A DNA stretch of 64,000 bases from an uncultured Mycoplasmatota bacterium. GTDB taxonomy: Bacteria; Bacillota_I; Bacilli_A; RF39; UBA660. Within the stretch, counting starts at the first letter, position 1. Every line of letters starts with the position of its first letter. The stretch spans positions 19,527 to 83,526 of the forward strand of contig URQZ01000004.1 of the NCBI GenBank assembly GCA_900550255.1. The letters run 5' to 3'. This document shows, piece by piece, positions 9,327 through 17,760 of the stretch. A model generated the notes under the pieces. It worked only from the letters and a program-made list of their open reading frames with translations, was not told the origin of the DNA and made no database searches. The position numbers were made by a program, and so were the translations under genes.

Positions 9327-10496
9327 ATTTATATTACCACCTAGAATATCACTTAAGTATCTCCAATATAATTCTATAAAATTGGCCTTTTTTACATCAT
9401 TTTTTACAGTAACATTTACTTTATTAATTATTTTACCATTTCTTTTAACTTCAATATCACCTAAAACTTTACCTTTTTTTACAGGAGCTTTTACTTTTTT
9501 TAGATTTAAATTATAAGTTATTTTTCCTATTTTATCTGTTTTTTTAGTAAGTAAAACAATATCCTCTTTTGGAACAATTTTAACATATTTTGATTTACCT
9601 TTTTCTACCTCTTTTTTAGCTATAACACTTTTTTTATTTATCAACTCTTCAACTTTATATTGTGCGAAAGCATAATCTAACATCGTTGATGTTTCGCTAT
9701 TTCTTGTTTTAGTATCTGGTTCTCCCATGACAACCGTAATAATACGCATTCCATCACGTTTTGCAGTTGATGTAAGACAATATCCAGCTTCCTTAGTATA
9801 ACCAGTTTTTAATCCATCAACACCAGGATAAAAACGCGTTAATTTATTAGTATTAGTAAGCCATAATTCCCTTTCAGTTCCTTTTCTTAAATAATCTTCA
9901 TAAGTTGATGTATATTTTAAAACACGATCATGTCTAACTAATTCTTTAGCAATTAAAGACATATCATAAGCACTTGAATAATGATTAGCATCATCTAATC
10001 CATGAGGATTTTTAAAAACAGAATCTTTTAACCCTAACTCTTTAGCTCTTTTATTCATCATTTTGACAAATTCATCTTCTGTACCAGCAACGGCTTCAGC
10101 TAAAGCAACAACCGCATCATTTCCACTCATTATAGCAACACCTTTAAAAAGATCATCAACGCTCATTTGTTCCCCTGTTTCAAGTAAAATTTGGCTTCCA
10201 CCCATACCAGAGGCATTTTCACTTACTGTTATTTTTTGATCCCATGAAATAATACCATCTTCGACAGCTTCAACAATCAAAAGCATACTCATCATCTTAG
10301 TCATCGATGCAGGAGGAAGTTTTTCATGACTATTTTTATCAAAAAGTACTTTTCCACTGCTAGCCTCAATCATAATAGCACTTTTCGCATTTTCAGCTAA
10401 ATTAGTTGACGTTTTAACAACAGCTTTTGTTTCTGCAGCCAAAACTATTCCCGGTATAATTAATAAACAAATCATTAAACTTAAAATCTTTTTCAT
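9321..10496 (-). CDS. dacA: Serine-type D-alanyl-D-alanine carboxypeptidase (PBP5/DacA-DacF family)
   Basis: Penicillin-binding protein that removes the terminal D-Ala from peptidoglycan stem peptides outside the cell. 391 residues. It has an N-terminal signal peptide (KKILSLMICLLIIPGIVLA), an active-site SMTK motif near residue 69, SGN near 124 and KTG near 232, followed by the PBP5 C-terminal beta domain. The end (ANFIELYWRYLSDILGG) fits the amphipathic membrane anchor of this family. B. subtilis has several such enzymes, including vegetative dacA and sporulation dacF/dacB. The sequence alone does not decide which one this is. A UPF0316 membrane protein gene lies 50 bp upstream. Confidence 0.92.
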   Translation of the reverse strand: MKKILSLMICLLIIPGIVLAAETKAVVKTSTNLAENAKSAIMIEASSGKVLFDKNSHEKLPPASMTKMMSMLLIVEAVEDGIISWDQKITVSENASGMGGSQILLETGEQMSVDDLFKGVAIMSGNDAVVALAEAVAGTEDEFVKMMNKRAKELGLKDSVFKNPHGLDDANHYSSAYDMSLIAKELVRHDRVLKYTSTYEDYLRKGTERELWLTNTNKLTRFYPGVDGLKTGYTKEAGYCLTSTAKRDGMRIITVVMGEPDTKTRNSETSTMLDYAFAQYKVEELINKKSVIAKKEVEKGKSKYVKIVPKEDIVLLTKKTDKIGKITYNLNLKKVKAPVKKGKVLGDIEVKRNGKIINKVNVTVKNDVKKANFIELYWRYLSDILGGNINV

Positions 10497-10546
10497 ATTT
10501 CACCTCTAATAAAGAGTATGAAAATAAAACAAAAAAAGAATATATT

Positions 10547-11062
10547 TTACTTAAAATATCCATTTTGGACATATTTTGTTTCATTTACGACAATAAAAGC
10601 CTTCTCATCAATTTTCTTAATCATATTTTTTAAATGTGAAATATCCTTTTTATCTATTTCAATAAATAACATATATTTATCTTTTTTATCATAACGACCT
10701 TTTATATCAACAACAGATATACCATAACCTTGTTTTTTTATTTCATCAATTAATTTATCATTTTTAGTACTAGTTACAACTTGAACACCAAGATTACCAC
10801 TAATAAAACGATCTGATAAATAACCTCCAATATAAGTACCGGTCGCAAAACCTAAAGAATAAGAAATTGCAATCCAAATACTATCAACATCAGTATTTAA
10901 AGCCTCTCTTGCAATTATAAACCAAACAAAAACTTCAACAAAACCAACCATACTTGCAAGCATATTTCTCCCTTTAACCGTAATAATAGTCCTTAAAGTA
11001 CCAAGTGATACATCTATAATTCTTACTAAAAATATTTTAATACAAAGTATTACTATTGTCAT
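10547..11062 (-). CDS. UPF0316 (YebE/DUF2179) membrane protein
   Basis: A 171-residue integral membrane protein. The N-terminal half holds three hydrophobic segments, including a conserved VRIIDVSLGTLRTIITVKGR stretch typical of the UPF0316 (DUF5698) family. The C-terminal half is a cytosolic DUF2179 domain (GYGISVVDIKGRYDKKDKYMLFIEI). No function is established for the family. DUF2179 folds resemble small ligand- or nucleotide-binding regulatory domains. It probably shares a transcript with the downstream carboxypeptidase. AAAAAGGTGAT provides the ribosome binding site. Confidence 0.85.
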   Translation of the reverse strand: MTIVILCIKIFLVRIIDVSLGTLRTIITVKGRNMLASMVGFVEVFVWFIIAREALNTDVDSIWIAISYSLGFATGTYIGGYLSDRFISGNLGVQVVTSTKNDKLIDEIKKQGYGISVVDIKGRYDKKDKYMLFIEIDKKDISHLKNMIKKIDEKAFIVVNETKYVQNGYFK

Positions 11063-11113
11063 TTAATCACCTTTTTTCTAATAATTATTATTATCTTTTA
11101 ATCACTTTTTATG

Positions 11114-11142
11114 TTGTAATTTATCATTTTTTTGTTTATAAT
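11114..11142 (+). promoter_or_regulatory. Sigma-A promoter of first VanY-type gene
   Basis: TTGTAA at 11114-11119, 17 bp, TATAAT at 11137-11142. The predicted transcription start is near 11149, so the 5' leader is only about 10 nt and begins at the AGGTGAT Shine-Dalgarno. Confidence 0.6.
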
Positions 11143-11158
11143 AAAACTAGGTGATATT

Positions 11159-12109
11159 ATGTATACTAAGAGAAAATTAAATTATAAACTTATCTTTACA
11201 ATTATAGTTATAATTATTGCTATTGCAGCTGGAACTATAGGAATTAAAAAATATATTGATTATCGCAATAGTAATGAATTTAAACTAAAACAAATTGGTT
11301 ATAACGAAACAGAAATAAAAGATATTACAAAATTAAAAGATGATCAAATAAAAGCTATCTTAAAGAAAAAATATAATCGTTTAAATATTAAATTTATTCG
11401 TCAAAAATATTTTATAACTAATAATCTTGATAGATATATTAAATACTATAATAATCATAAAGATGATAAAATAAGTCATATTGTAAGTATCGTTAACGTT
11501 TGTGCGGATGAAGACTACTATGATAAAGACACCGTTAAAAAAACAGATATATCTAAAAAAGAATTAATGCTTGTAAATAAATTTAATTACTTAGATGAAA
11601 ATTATGCCCCAAATGATATTGTTAAAGTTAGTATGCAATTTGCTTATGGCGATAATGAAATCAAAAAAGAAGTATATGAAAAATTCCGTTCAATGTATAA
11701 TGACGCTAAAAAAGAAGGATTATATTTAATTATAACTTCATCATATCGTGATTATAATTTTCAAAAAGAACTATGGGATAGTTATGCTAACCAAAAAGGT
11801 GATGAATGGGCCGATAGTGTATCTGCACGAGCTGGTTATTCAGAACATCAAACAGGATATACTTTAGATATTGTTACTTATAACGCTAATATGAGTAGTT
11901 TTGAAAAAACTGACGAATTTAAATGGTTACAAGATAACGCTTATAAATACGGATTTATTCTAAGATATCCTAAAGATAAAGAAGATATAACAGGATATTC
12001 TTATGAATCATGGCATTATCGTTACGTTGGTAAAGATGTTGCTACAAAAATTAAAAAATTAGGAATTACTTTTGATGAATATTATGCATACTTTATAGAA
12101 GGAAAATAG
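11159..12109 (+). CDS. Membrane-anchored D,D-carboxypeptidase, VanY family
   Basis: Zinc peptidase of the peptidoglycan D,D-carboxypeptidase (M15B, VanY) family, 316 residues. I start it at ATG 11159 because AGGTGAT precedes it; the frame is open nine codons further upstream. There is an N-terminal transmembrane helix (IFTIIVIIIAIAAGTIGI), an extracellular spacer, then the catalytic domain: SSYRDYNFQ, SARAGYSEHQTGYTLDI with the first His and Asp zinc ligands, and ESWHYRYVG with the third ligand His. It heads a tandem pair with a shorter paralogue 48 bp downstream. In a vancomycin-independent setting the likely role is cell-wall or spore-cortex maturation. Confidence 0.88.
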   Translation: MYTKRKLNYKLIFTIIVIIIAIAAGTIGIKKYIDYRNSNEFKLKQIGYNETEIKDITKLKDDQIKAILKKKYNRLNIKFIRQKYFITNNLDRYIKYYNNHKDDKISHIVSIVNVCADEDYYDKDTVKKTDISKKELMLVNKFNYLDENYAPNDIVKVSMQFAYGDNEIKKEVYEKFRSMYNDAKKEGLYLIITSSYRDYNFQKELWDSYANQKGDEWADSVSARAGYSEHQTGYTLDIVTYNANMSSFEKTDEFKWLQDNAYKYGFILRYPKDKEDITGYSYESWHYRYVGKDVATKIKKLGITFDEYYAYFIEGK

Positions 12110-12130
12110 GTTATACCTATTTTTCTTTTA
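12104..12130 (+). terminator. Intrinsic terminator between the VanY-type paralogues
   Basis: AATAGGT-TAT-ACCTATTTTTCTTTT directly at the stop codon of the first gene. This implies that the second gene has its own promoter. Confidence 0.7.
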
Positions 12131-12147
12131 TAATCATATAATATAAT
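12129..12147 (+). promoter_or_regulatory. Clustered -10 boxes before second VanY-type gene
   Basis: Three overlapping TATAAT hexamers at 12129-12134, 12137-12142 and 12142-12147. CATATAATA at 12135-12143 also matches the sigma-K/sigma-E -10 form CATANNNTA. No good -35 is present, so the sigma factor is uncertain. The last hexamer ends only 9 bp before the ATG. Confidence 0.35.
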
Positions 12148-12156
12148 GGTGATAGT

Positions 12157-12822
12157 ATGAGTGAAGAAAACTTCAAAAAATGTGTTTATATTGTTTTAGC
12201 CCTACTCATATTAGTTTTTTATACAAAGGATATTGATTTCTTTTACAAAAAAGTTAAAGATATTAAAAATCCCGATAGTTTAATGGTTCTTGTTAATAAA
12301 TTAAATAGACTTCAAAGTAATTATGTACCACATGATTTAGAGCAAATTTCTCTAAATTATGCAACAAATAACAAATTTCTAAGAAAAGAAGCTAAAGAAA
12401 ACTTTGAAAAACTAAGTAGTGATGCTAAAAAAATAGGTTACTCTATTATAGCTGTATCAGCTTATCGTGACTATGATTATCAAGAAAATCTTTTTAACAA
12501 TTATGTTAAAGAAAAAGGCGAAAATTATGCCCTAAAATGTTCTGCAAAAGCTGGTCATTCAGAACATCAAACAGGTCTTTCAGTTGATGTTATGGGTTCT
12601 AATAACGATTATGATCAATTTGAAAAAAGTAAAGAATTTGATTGGATGAAAAATAATTCATATAAATATGGATTTATTCTAAGATATCCCAAAGGAAAAG
12701 AATATATAACTGGTTTTAAATATGAACCATGGCATTATCGTTATGTTGGTAAAGATATTGCCAGTATAATTTATACTGAAGGAATAACTTTAGAGGAATA
12801 TTATAAAAGATATATAAAATAA
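12157..12822 (+). CDS. Membrane-anchored D,D-carboxypeptidase, VanY family (second copy)
   Basis: A 221-residue paralogue of the preceding gene with a shorter extracellular linker. It has one N-terminal membrane helix (CVYIVLALLILVFY), SAYRDYDYQ, SAKAGHSEHQTGLSVDV (His and Asp zinc ligands) and EPWHYRYVG. All catalytic residues are kept, so it should be active in trimming stem-peptide D-Ala. GGTGATAGT-ATG is the translation start. The separate upstream terminator and a possible mother-cell-type -10 suggest that the two copies are used under different conditions. Confidence 0.88.
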   Translation: MSEENFKKCVYIVLALLILVFYTKDIDFFYKKVKDIKNPDSLMVLVNKLNRLQSNYVPHDLEQISLNYATNNKFLRKEAKENFEKLSSDAKKIGYSIIAVSAYRDYDYQENLFNNYVKEKGENYALKCSAKAGHSEHQTGLSVDVMGSNNDYDQFEKSKEFDWMKNNSYKYGFILRYPKGKEYITGFKYEPWHYRYVGKDIASIIYTEGITLEEYYKRYIK

Positions 12823-12824
12823 AA

Positions 12825-13316
12825 TTATTTAATTTTAAAAATCATGGAAATTAAATCCACACTTAATAAAATAAGTAAAATCCAAGTTATTAACTTGGGT
12901 ATTTTTTTTATAAATTTGTCAACTAATGGTTTTATTAAATAAATCAAAATAACAGATGCTATTCCCCATATAAAAGCCATTTCTAAAGAAGTATATTTAC
13001 CAATATTAAATCTCATCGAACTATAATTCCAAAAAACAATATGGAATAAGGTCTCAATAATAATTCCGCCTACGTATTCTAAAAAACTAAGTGATACAGC
13101 CCCAATCATAAACACAGAAAGAAATTTTTTAAATTTTGCATTTTCTATAAATGGTTTAATTGCATTATAAAAAATAATGATAACAATAACACCTAATCCA
13201 TATATAGGAGTCCAATAACCATTTAGAATTCCACTATCACCATCACTATAAAAAAAACCTTCAATAAAGTGTCCAAAAATAGAAAATAAGAAAAAATAAT
13301 TTAAATAATAATACAT
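12825..13316 (-). CDS. CmpB-type putative ABC transporter permease (PF06541-like)
   Basis: A 163-residue membrane protein with four to five hydrophobic helices. The start is ATG 13316, preceded by GGTGAT; the frame extends four more codons to a TTG. Conserved features are an early FSIFGHFIEG, NGYWTPIYGLG, a central EYVGGIIIETLF and FWNYSSMRFNIGKYTSLE before AFIWGIASV, matching the CmpB family. The family is annotated as putative ABC permeases, but no ATPase gene is adjacent and the function is unproven. The 3' end hosts a terminator for the convergent VanY-type gene. Confidence 0.8.
   Translation of the reverse strand: MYYYLNYFFLFSIFGHFIEGFFYSDGDSGILNGYWTPIYGLGVIVIIIFYNAIKPFIENAKFKKFLSVFMIGAVSLSFLEYVGGIIIETLFHIVFWNYSSMRFNIGKYTSLEMAFIWGIASVILIYLIKPLVDKFIKKIPKLITWILLILLSVDLISMIFKIK
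12881..12910 (+). terminator. Intrinsic terminator for the VanY-type pair
   Basis: CCAAGTTA-TTAACTTGG followed by a T-run on the plus strand, about 60 nt after the second VanY-type stop. It lies inside the coding sequence of the convergent CmpB-type gene. Confidence 0.65.
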
Positions 13317-13356
13317 AGTTATCACCAATATTAGTATGCCTCTTTTTTTTAAATAT

Positions 13357-13384
13357 ATAAAAAAAGAATTAGTCTTCTAATTCT
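13357..13384 (-). terminator. Intrinsic terminator of rpoE
   Basis: GAATTAG-AAGA-CTAATTC with a following T-run on the minus strand. It overlaps the last rpoE codons. Confidence 0.7.
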
Positions 13385-13797
13385 TCTTCATCAATAATAG
13401 CTAAATCTTCAAGTTCATCATCTTCATCAAGATCATCATCCACTACTTCATCAATATTCTCTTCTTCATCTTCTGGTTGTTCTTCTTCAGTTGTTTCATC
13501 CTCGTCTTCCTCATCTTCATCATCTTCGTCCTCAACTGAAACATCAATAGAATGATTATCTCTTATATCCCACTCATTACTATCTAGTAAAACAAATCTT
13601 TTATCAATGGTTAAAGATGTATAATAGTCACCTATTTTAGCAGAATATTCATCATCACTATATCCTAATAAATCACATATTTTTCTAAATATAGTGGGTG
13701 TATTCATAGGTTTCTTGTTTTCTTTTATTAATAAATAAGTCATATCTGTGTATGAAAGTAACTCTAATTCTTCCACTGGCATATTTTTTAAACTCAT
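13369..13797 (-). CDS. rpoE: DNA-directed RNA polymerase subunit delta
   Basis: Accessory subunit of Gram-positive RNA polymerase that promotes recycling and sensitivity to initiating NTP. 142 residues. There is an N-terminal HARE-HTH winged-helix domain (about 10-80, including PTIFRKICDLLGYSDDEY and RFVLLDSNEWDIRD), then a C-terminal tail of almost pure Asp/Glu from about residue 88. Length and architecture are standard. The gene starts 11 bp after argS with a perfect AGGAGGAATTATT, continuing the conserved ywiB-argS-rpoE cluster. Confidence 0.95.
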   Translation of the reverse strand: MSLKNMPVEELELLSYTDMTYLLIKENKKPMNTPTIFRKICDLLGYSDDEYSAKIGDYYTSLTIDKRFVLLDSNEWDIRDNHSIDVSVEDEDDEDEEDEDETTEEEQPEDEEENIDEVVDDDLDEDDELEDLAIIDEEELED

Positions 13798-13808
13798 AAT
13801 AATTCCTC

Positions 13809-15488
13809 CTACATTTTATTTGGCATCTTTATTCCAAGTAAACGCATTCCTTCTGTCAAAACAACTCCAACACATTTACTTAGCGCTAAATTAAAGTTTG
13901 TTTTGTTATTATTATCATCAATGATTTTAACATTTGCATACATTTTATTAAAATCACTACTTAAATTAAGTAAATATTTTGCAATTTCTGATGGGTCATA
14001 ATTATCTTTTGATTTAACAACCACTTCAGGAAATTCATATAAATCAAATATAACATTCCATATAGTATCATTTATATCTATCTCATCATAATTTATGTCA
14101 TTTTCTTTATAATGTTCTAACAATGAATTAATTCTTGCATTAGTATATTGAATATAAGGGCCAGTATTTCCTGTAAATGATAATGTTTCCTCTAAATTAA
14201 AATCAATGTCATTAACACGATAATTTTTAAGATCATTAAATATTACAGCACCAACACCAATTTTTTTAGAAACTTCTTCTTTATCTTTTAAAGTTGGATT
14301 CTTCTCTTCAATATATTTATTTGCTAAAGAAATAGAGCTATCTAATAAATCTTGTAAATTTAATCCTGTTCCACCACGAGTAGACATTTTTTTACCATTT
14401 TGAAGCATAAGCCCAAAACTTATATGTTTTAATTTATTACTATCATATCCCATTTTACTTAGAACTCTTTTTAACTGTTCAAAATGTAATGTCTGTTCAT
14501 TTCCTACAACATACAAAATTTCATCAAATTTGTATTTTTCTAAACGATCAATATAAGCAGCTAAATCACGGGTAATATATATTGAAGTACCATCGCTTTT
14601 TTGAATTAAAGCAGGCACAATATCGTCACCAATATTTACTACATTTGCACCTTCGCTTACTTCAAGTAAATTTTTTTTCTTTAGCATCTCTATTACATCA
14701 TAAGCTTTCTCTTTATAATAAGCTTCTCCATTATATTCATCGAAATCACTAATTCCTAAAATTTTATAAGTTTTTTTGAAATCTTTTAAAGACTCCTCTT
14801 TAAACCAATTCCATAATTTTAAAGCTTCAGGATCATTATTTTCTAATTTTCTAAACCAAATTCTTCCTTGTTCATCAAGTTCTGGATTTAATTTTGCCTC
14901 TTCATGAAATTTAACATACAAATCTTTAAGTTCCTTAGTTGGATTTTGTTTTACCTTTTCTTCATCACCCCAGGTGATATAGGCATAAAGAACCTTACCA
15001 AATTGTGTTCCATAATCTCCTAAAAAATCTAAACTATAAACCTTATAACCATTTTTTTCATAAATATTTTTAAGTGCTTCACCAATAACTGTACTACGTA
15101 AATGTCCAATTCCAAATGGTTTAGCAATATTTGGTGATGAATATTCTATAACAATATTTTTACTATCTCCAATATTATTTGAACCATAATTATTTAGTTC
15201 TGTCATTATTTTATTCAGAATATATGAAACTATAACTTTTTTTTGAACAAAAATATTTAAGTATCCATTAACTACTTCTACTTTTTCGTATTTTTTTTGA
15301 TCTAAATTATCTTTAATATAGTTTGCTATTTCAATTGGACTTTTTCTTAATACTTTAGAAAAAGTAAAACATGGAATAGCATAATCTCCCTTTGTCTTAT
15401 CTTTTGGTTTTTCAATTATAATACTATTAATATCTATATCTTTTAATATTTTAAAGACATCTTTTTTTATTTCTTCTTTTATATTCAC
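13809..15488 (-). CDS. argS: Arginyl-tRNA synthetase
   Basis: Class I aminoacyl-tRNA synthetase, 559 residues. It has the N-terminal Arg-S additional domain (1-110), the HIGH-type motif as FGIGHLRSTVIGEALKN near 125-135, the KMSK-type motif in KKMSTRGGT near 375-380, and the C-terminal DALR anticodon-binding domain ending in EGMRLLGIKMPNKM. The start is GTG at 15486-15488, overlapping the TAG of the upstream ywiB-like gene by one base, with GAGGCGATA as ribosome binding site. Translation is therefore likely coupled. Confidence 0.95.
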   Translation of the reverse strand: MNIKEEIKKDVFKILKDIDINSIIIEKPKDKTKGDYAIPCFTFSKVLRKSPIEIANYIKDNLDQKKYEKVEVVNGYLNIFVQKKVIVSYILNKIMTELNNYGSNNIGDSKNIVIEYSSPNIAKPFGIGHLRSTVIGEALKNIYEKNGYKVYSLDFLGDYGTQFGKVLYAYITWGDEEKVKQNPTKELKDLYVKFHEEAKLNPELDEQGRIWFRKLENNDPEALKLWNWFKEESLKDFKKTYKILGISDFDEYNGEAYYKEKAYDVIEMLKKKNLLEVSEGANVVNIGDDIVPALIQKSDGTSIYITRDLAAYIDRLEKYKFDEILYVVGNEQTLHFEQLKRVLSKMGYDSNKLKHISFGLMLQNGKKMSTRGGTGLNLQDLLDSSISLANKYIEEKNPTLKDKEEVSKKIGVGAVIFNDLKNYRVNDIDFNLEETLSFTGNTGPYIQYTNARINSLLEHYKENDINYDEIDINDTIWNVIFDLYEFPEVVVKSKDNYDPSEIAKYLLNLSSDFNKMYANVKIIDDNNNKTNFNLALSKCVGVVLTEGMRLLGIKMPNKM

Positions 15489-15856
15489 TATATCGCCTCA
15501 TATTCAATTTCATAAATATTTAGACCTAAATCTTCATTATTTATATATAATATATATTCTATATATATTTTGTTATCTTTTATAATTAATTCCTTTGTTT
15601 TTGTTTTTAAATCTAGTATTCCGATATTCTTTATATCATACTTTCCTTCAATTGTCAAAAATTTTTGAAAATCCATTGTAATTTTATATTCATCAGTACT
15701 TCTAATTATTTTAATTTTATCATTTTGAATTTCAATTTTAACTTTTATTTTATCTTCATAAAAAGTTAATATTTGATTATTCAATATACCATTTATTTTT
15801 TTTTCAAAACTATTTTCTTTATTATTTAATTTTGTTTTAAGTCTAATTTTTGACAT
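15488..15856 (-). CDS. YwiB-like DUF1934 protein
   Basis: A 122-residue beta-rich protein of the DUF1934 (YwiB) family, a calycin-like beta-barrel of unknown function. The frame runs 29 codons further upstream, but GAGGAAG before ATG 15856 decides the start. Alternating hydrophobic strands (KIKIIRSTDEYKITMDFQK, KNIGILDLKTKTKELIIKDN) fit a barrel. Its place directly before argS is the same as in B. subtilis, which is the best evidence for the assignment. Confidence 0.8.
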   Translation of the reverse strand: MSKIRLKTKLNNKENSFEKKINGILNNQILTFYEDKIKVKIEIQNDKIKIIRSTDEYKITMDFQKFLTIEGKYDIKNIGILDLKTKTKELIIKDNKIYIEYILYINNEDLGLNIYEIEYEAI

Positions 15857-15910
15857 AACATCTTCCTCTTTACGCAAGTAATTATAACATAATATATATC
15901 TTTTTAAAAG

Positions 15911-15937
15911 AAAAAATGTGAATAATTCACATTTTGT
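15911..15937 (-). terminator. Intrinsic terminator of the DUF2207 gene
   Basis: AAAATGTGAA-TTA-TTCACATTTTTTCTTTT on the minus strand, starting 7 bp after the stop codon. Confidence 0.8.
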
Positions 15938-15943
15938 TAACAT

Positions 15944-17740
15944 TTATCTAAATCCTCCTCCTGAAGATCCTTCAGCAGAGCTTCCTCCACTACTATAACT
16001 ACTACCACCGCTACCAGAACTTCTACTAGAACCACTATAATCGTGATCTTCTGAACTTCTAGAATTAGCAATTTCGTATCCTCTTACCATCCCAGCATAA
16101 CCAAAGTCAGCCATATTTATTACAGCTAAAGTTGTAAAATCTGAGTTTAAAAGACTTTCCTGATTAAAATTAGGATATATTTTACTAAATTGTTCTGCTA
16201 CCTTATCAGCTATTCCCATTAATTGAGCAAATATTAAATATTCCTCCCATGTTTTAACTTCAAAGTATTCACGTTCTGGCATAATACTAAAATCAAGTAA
16301 AAACTTTTTTAAACCTTTTAGCTGAGCAGCCTCCTCTTTTAACTTTGGATTAACATTTTTAATTGTGATATTTTTACTAGTACCAAACATTCCTTGTGTT
16401 GTTTCTTGTGTTAGAGTAATTAGACCTTCTTTTTCTAAATTTAATTCTACCTGATCATCAATTGAACTAAACCATGAACTAACTTCACTATAATTTTTTT
16501 TACTCCATTTTTTAAATTCTTTAGCCTCAAGAATTTTATTAGGTCCAGCTGCTGTTATTAATATTTTTAACAAACCATTTTCTATTTCATTATCAACATT
16601 TGTAATTTTAGTGAGATCTATCGCATAATTATTATCCTTGAAACTTAAAATTCCTTTTTCCATTTTTAAAACTGTTATATAACCATTTTTTATCCATTTC
16701 AATAAAATTGCCCCTATAATTCCTTGTTTTACTTTTTCTTCAGGAATAACAGAGTATTTTAAACAAACCCAATATGCTCTTTCTAAATCTTTATTACTAG
16801 GTATTTCTCTATAGTAATTTACATCTTCAGGTAACACATTACCATCCAAGCCAAAATCAAGATCACCAGATCGTTTTCTTGATCCTAATATAAACTCAGT
16901 TAATTTTTCAGATTTTTTATTAAATTTATTTATGAAAATCATAAGTAATACTATCCAAAGAATAGGATTAAAAAATATAGCTGCAACTAACAAAAGAAAT
17001 ATATCTTTTATTTCAAATGGTTTTTCTATATCTTTAACATCACTCATAGCTGAGTCATATACATCATCAAATGATTCAGAAGTTATATTTGAAATATTAA
17101 ATATATTATGTTCAAATCTAACAAGTCCTACTATATATTGTGATTCAGTTAAATTTTTAGCTGTTAATACAATTTTTCCATCTTTAAAATTAATTTCCCC
17201 ATTATTTCCAAAGTCCCATATTTTAGCATTATCTAAAGAAAAAGGTTCATCAGAATGTATAGTTATTTTTACACTATCTACCGCTTTTATTGAACTTAAA
17301 AAATTAAAATATATTCCTTGATTATCAGTATATTGTTTTACTAAATTACTTATATTATATTTCAATGTATAAGTTCTATTTCCATATTGTGAAATTCCCC
17401 AACAAAGTTCAATACCATCATCATTATAATTAATTCCATTTTTATAAGCTTTATCACTAAAACTACCAGAAATATCCCAATCAGATAAAAATTCATAATT
17501 TCTTCCTAAATCATCACTAACAGTAAAATTTGATATGGAATAAGATTTTGCAGCATAACCTCTATATATTTCTGTTCCCTCATTTGAAGTAGTTTTCCAA
17601 GTTTCAGTAACTGAAGCATCTCCATTTTTTTCAACAAAAACATCCATATTAATATTTTTAATTGAATTTGCTTTTACCTGTGGTATAAAAAGAAAAAAAG
17701 TAAATAAAATTAAATATTTTGCTTTATTATATTCTTTCAT
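15944..17740 (-). CDS. DUF2207 membrane protein with Gly/Ser-rich tail
   Basis: A 598-residue predicted membrane protein of the DUF2207 family. A signal peptide (KYLILFTFFLFIPQVKA) is followed by an extracytoplasmic beta domain of about 200 residues beginning IKNINMDVFVEKNGDASVTETW. There are membrane helices near 245-270 and a cytosolic alpha/beta region that typically follows. The last 35 residues are almost only Gly and Ser, ending SSGGGFR, a hallmark of this family. The function is unknown. A zinc-ribbon YIP1-like gene ends 20 bp upstream, so the two probably form an operon. Confidence 0.85.
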   Translation of the reverse strand: MKEYNKAKYLILFTFFLFIPQVKANSIKNINMDVFVEKNGDASVTETWKTTSNEGTEIYRGYAAKSYSISNFTVSDDLGRNYEFLSDWDISGSFSDKAYKNGINYNDDGIELCWGISQYGNRTYTLKYNISNLVKQYTDNQGIYFNFLSSIKAVDSVKITIHSDEPFSLDNAKIWDFGNNGEINFKDGKIVLTAKNLTESQYIVGLVRFEHNIFNISNITSESFDDVYDSAMSDVKDIEKPFEIKDIFLLLVAAIFFNPILWIVLLMIFINKFNKKSEKLTEFILGSRKRSGDLDFGLDGNVLPEDVNYYREIPSNKDLERAYWVCLKYSVIPEEKVKQGIIGAILLKWIKNGYITVLKMEKGILSFKDNNYAIDLTKITNVDNEIENGLLKILITAAGPNKILEAKEFKKWSKKNYSEVSSWFSSIDDQVELNLEKEGLITLTQETTQGMFGTSKNITIKNVNPKLKEEAAQLKGLKKFLLDFSIMPEREYFEVKTWEEYLIFAQLMGIADKVAEQFSKIYPNFNQESLLNSDFTTLAVINMADFGYAGMVRGYEIANSRSSEDHDYSGSSRSSGSGGSSYSSGGSSAEGSSGGGFR

Positions 17741-17760
17741 AATTATTCACTTTCTTTATT

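Noticed and set aside
10260..10266. TTCGACA, a perfect Spo0A-box heptamer
   Set aside because: Lies inside the carboxypeptidase coding sequence, single, with no promoter next to it; expected by chance in 64 kb.
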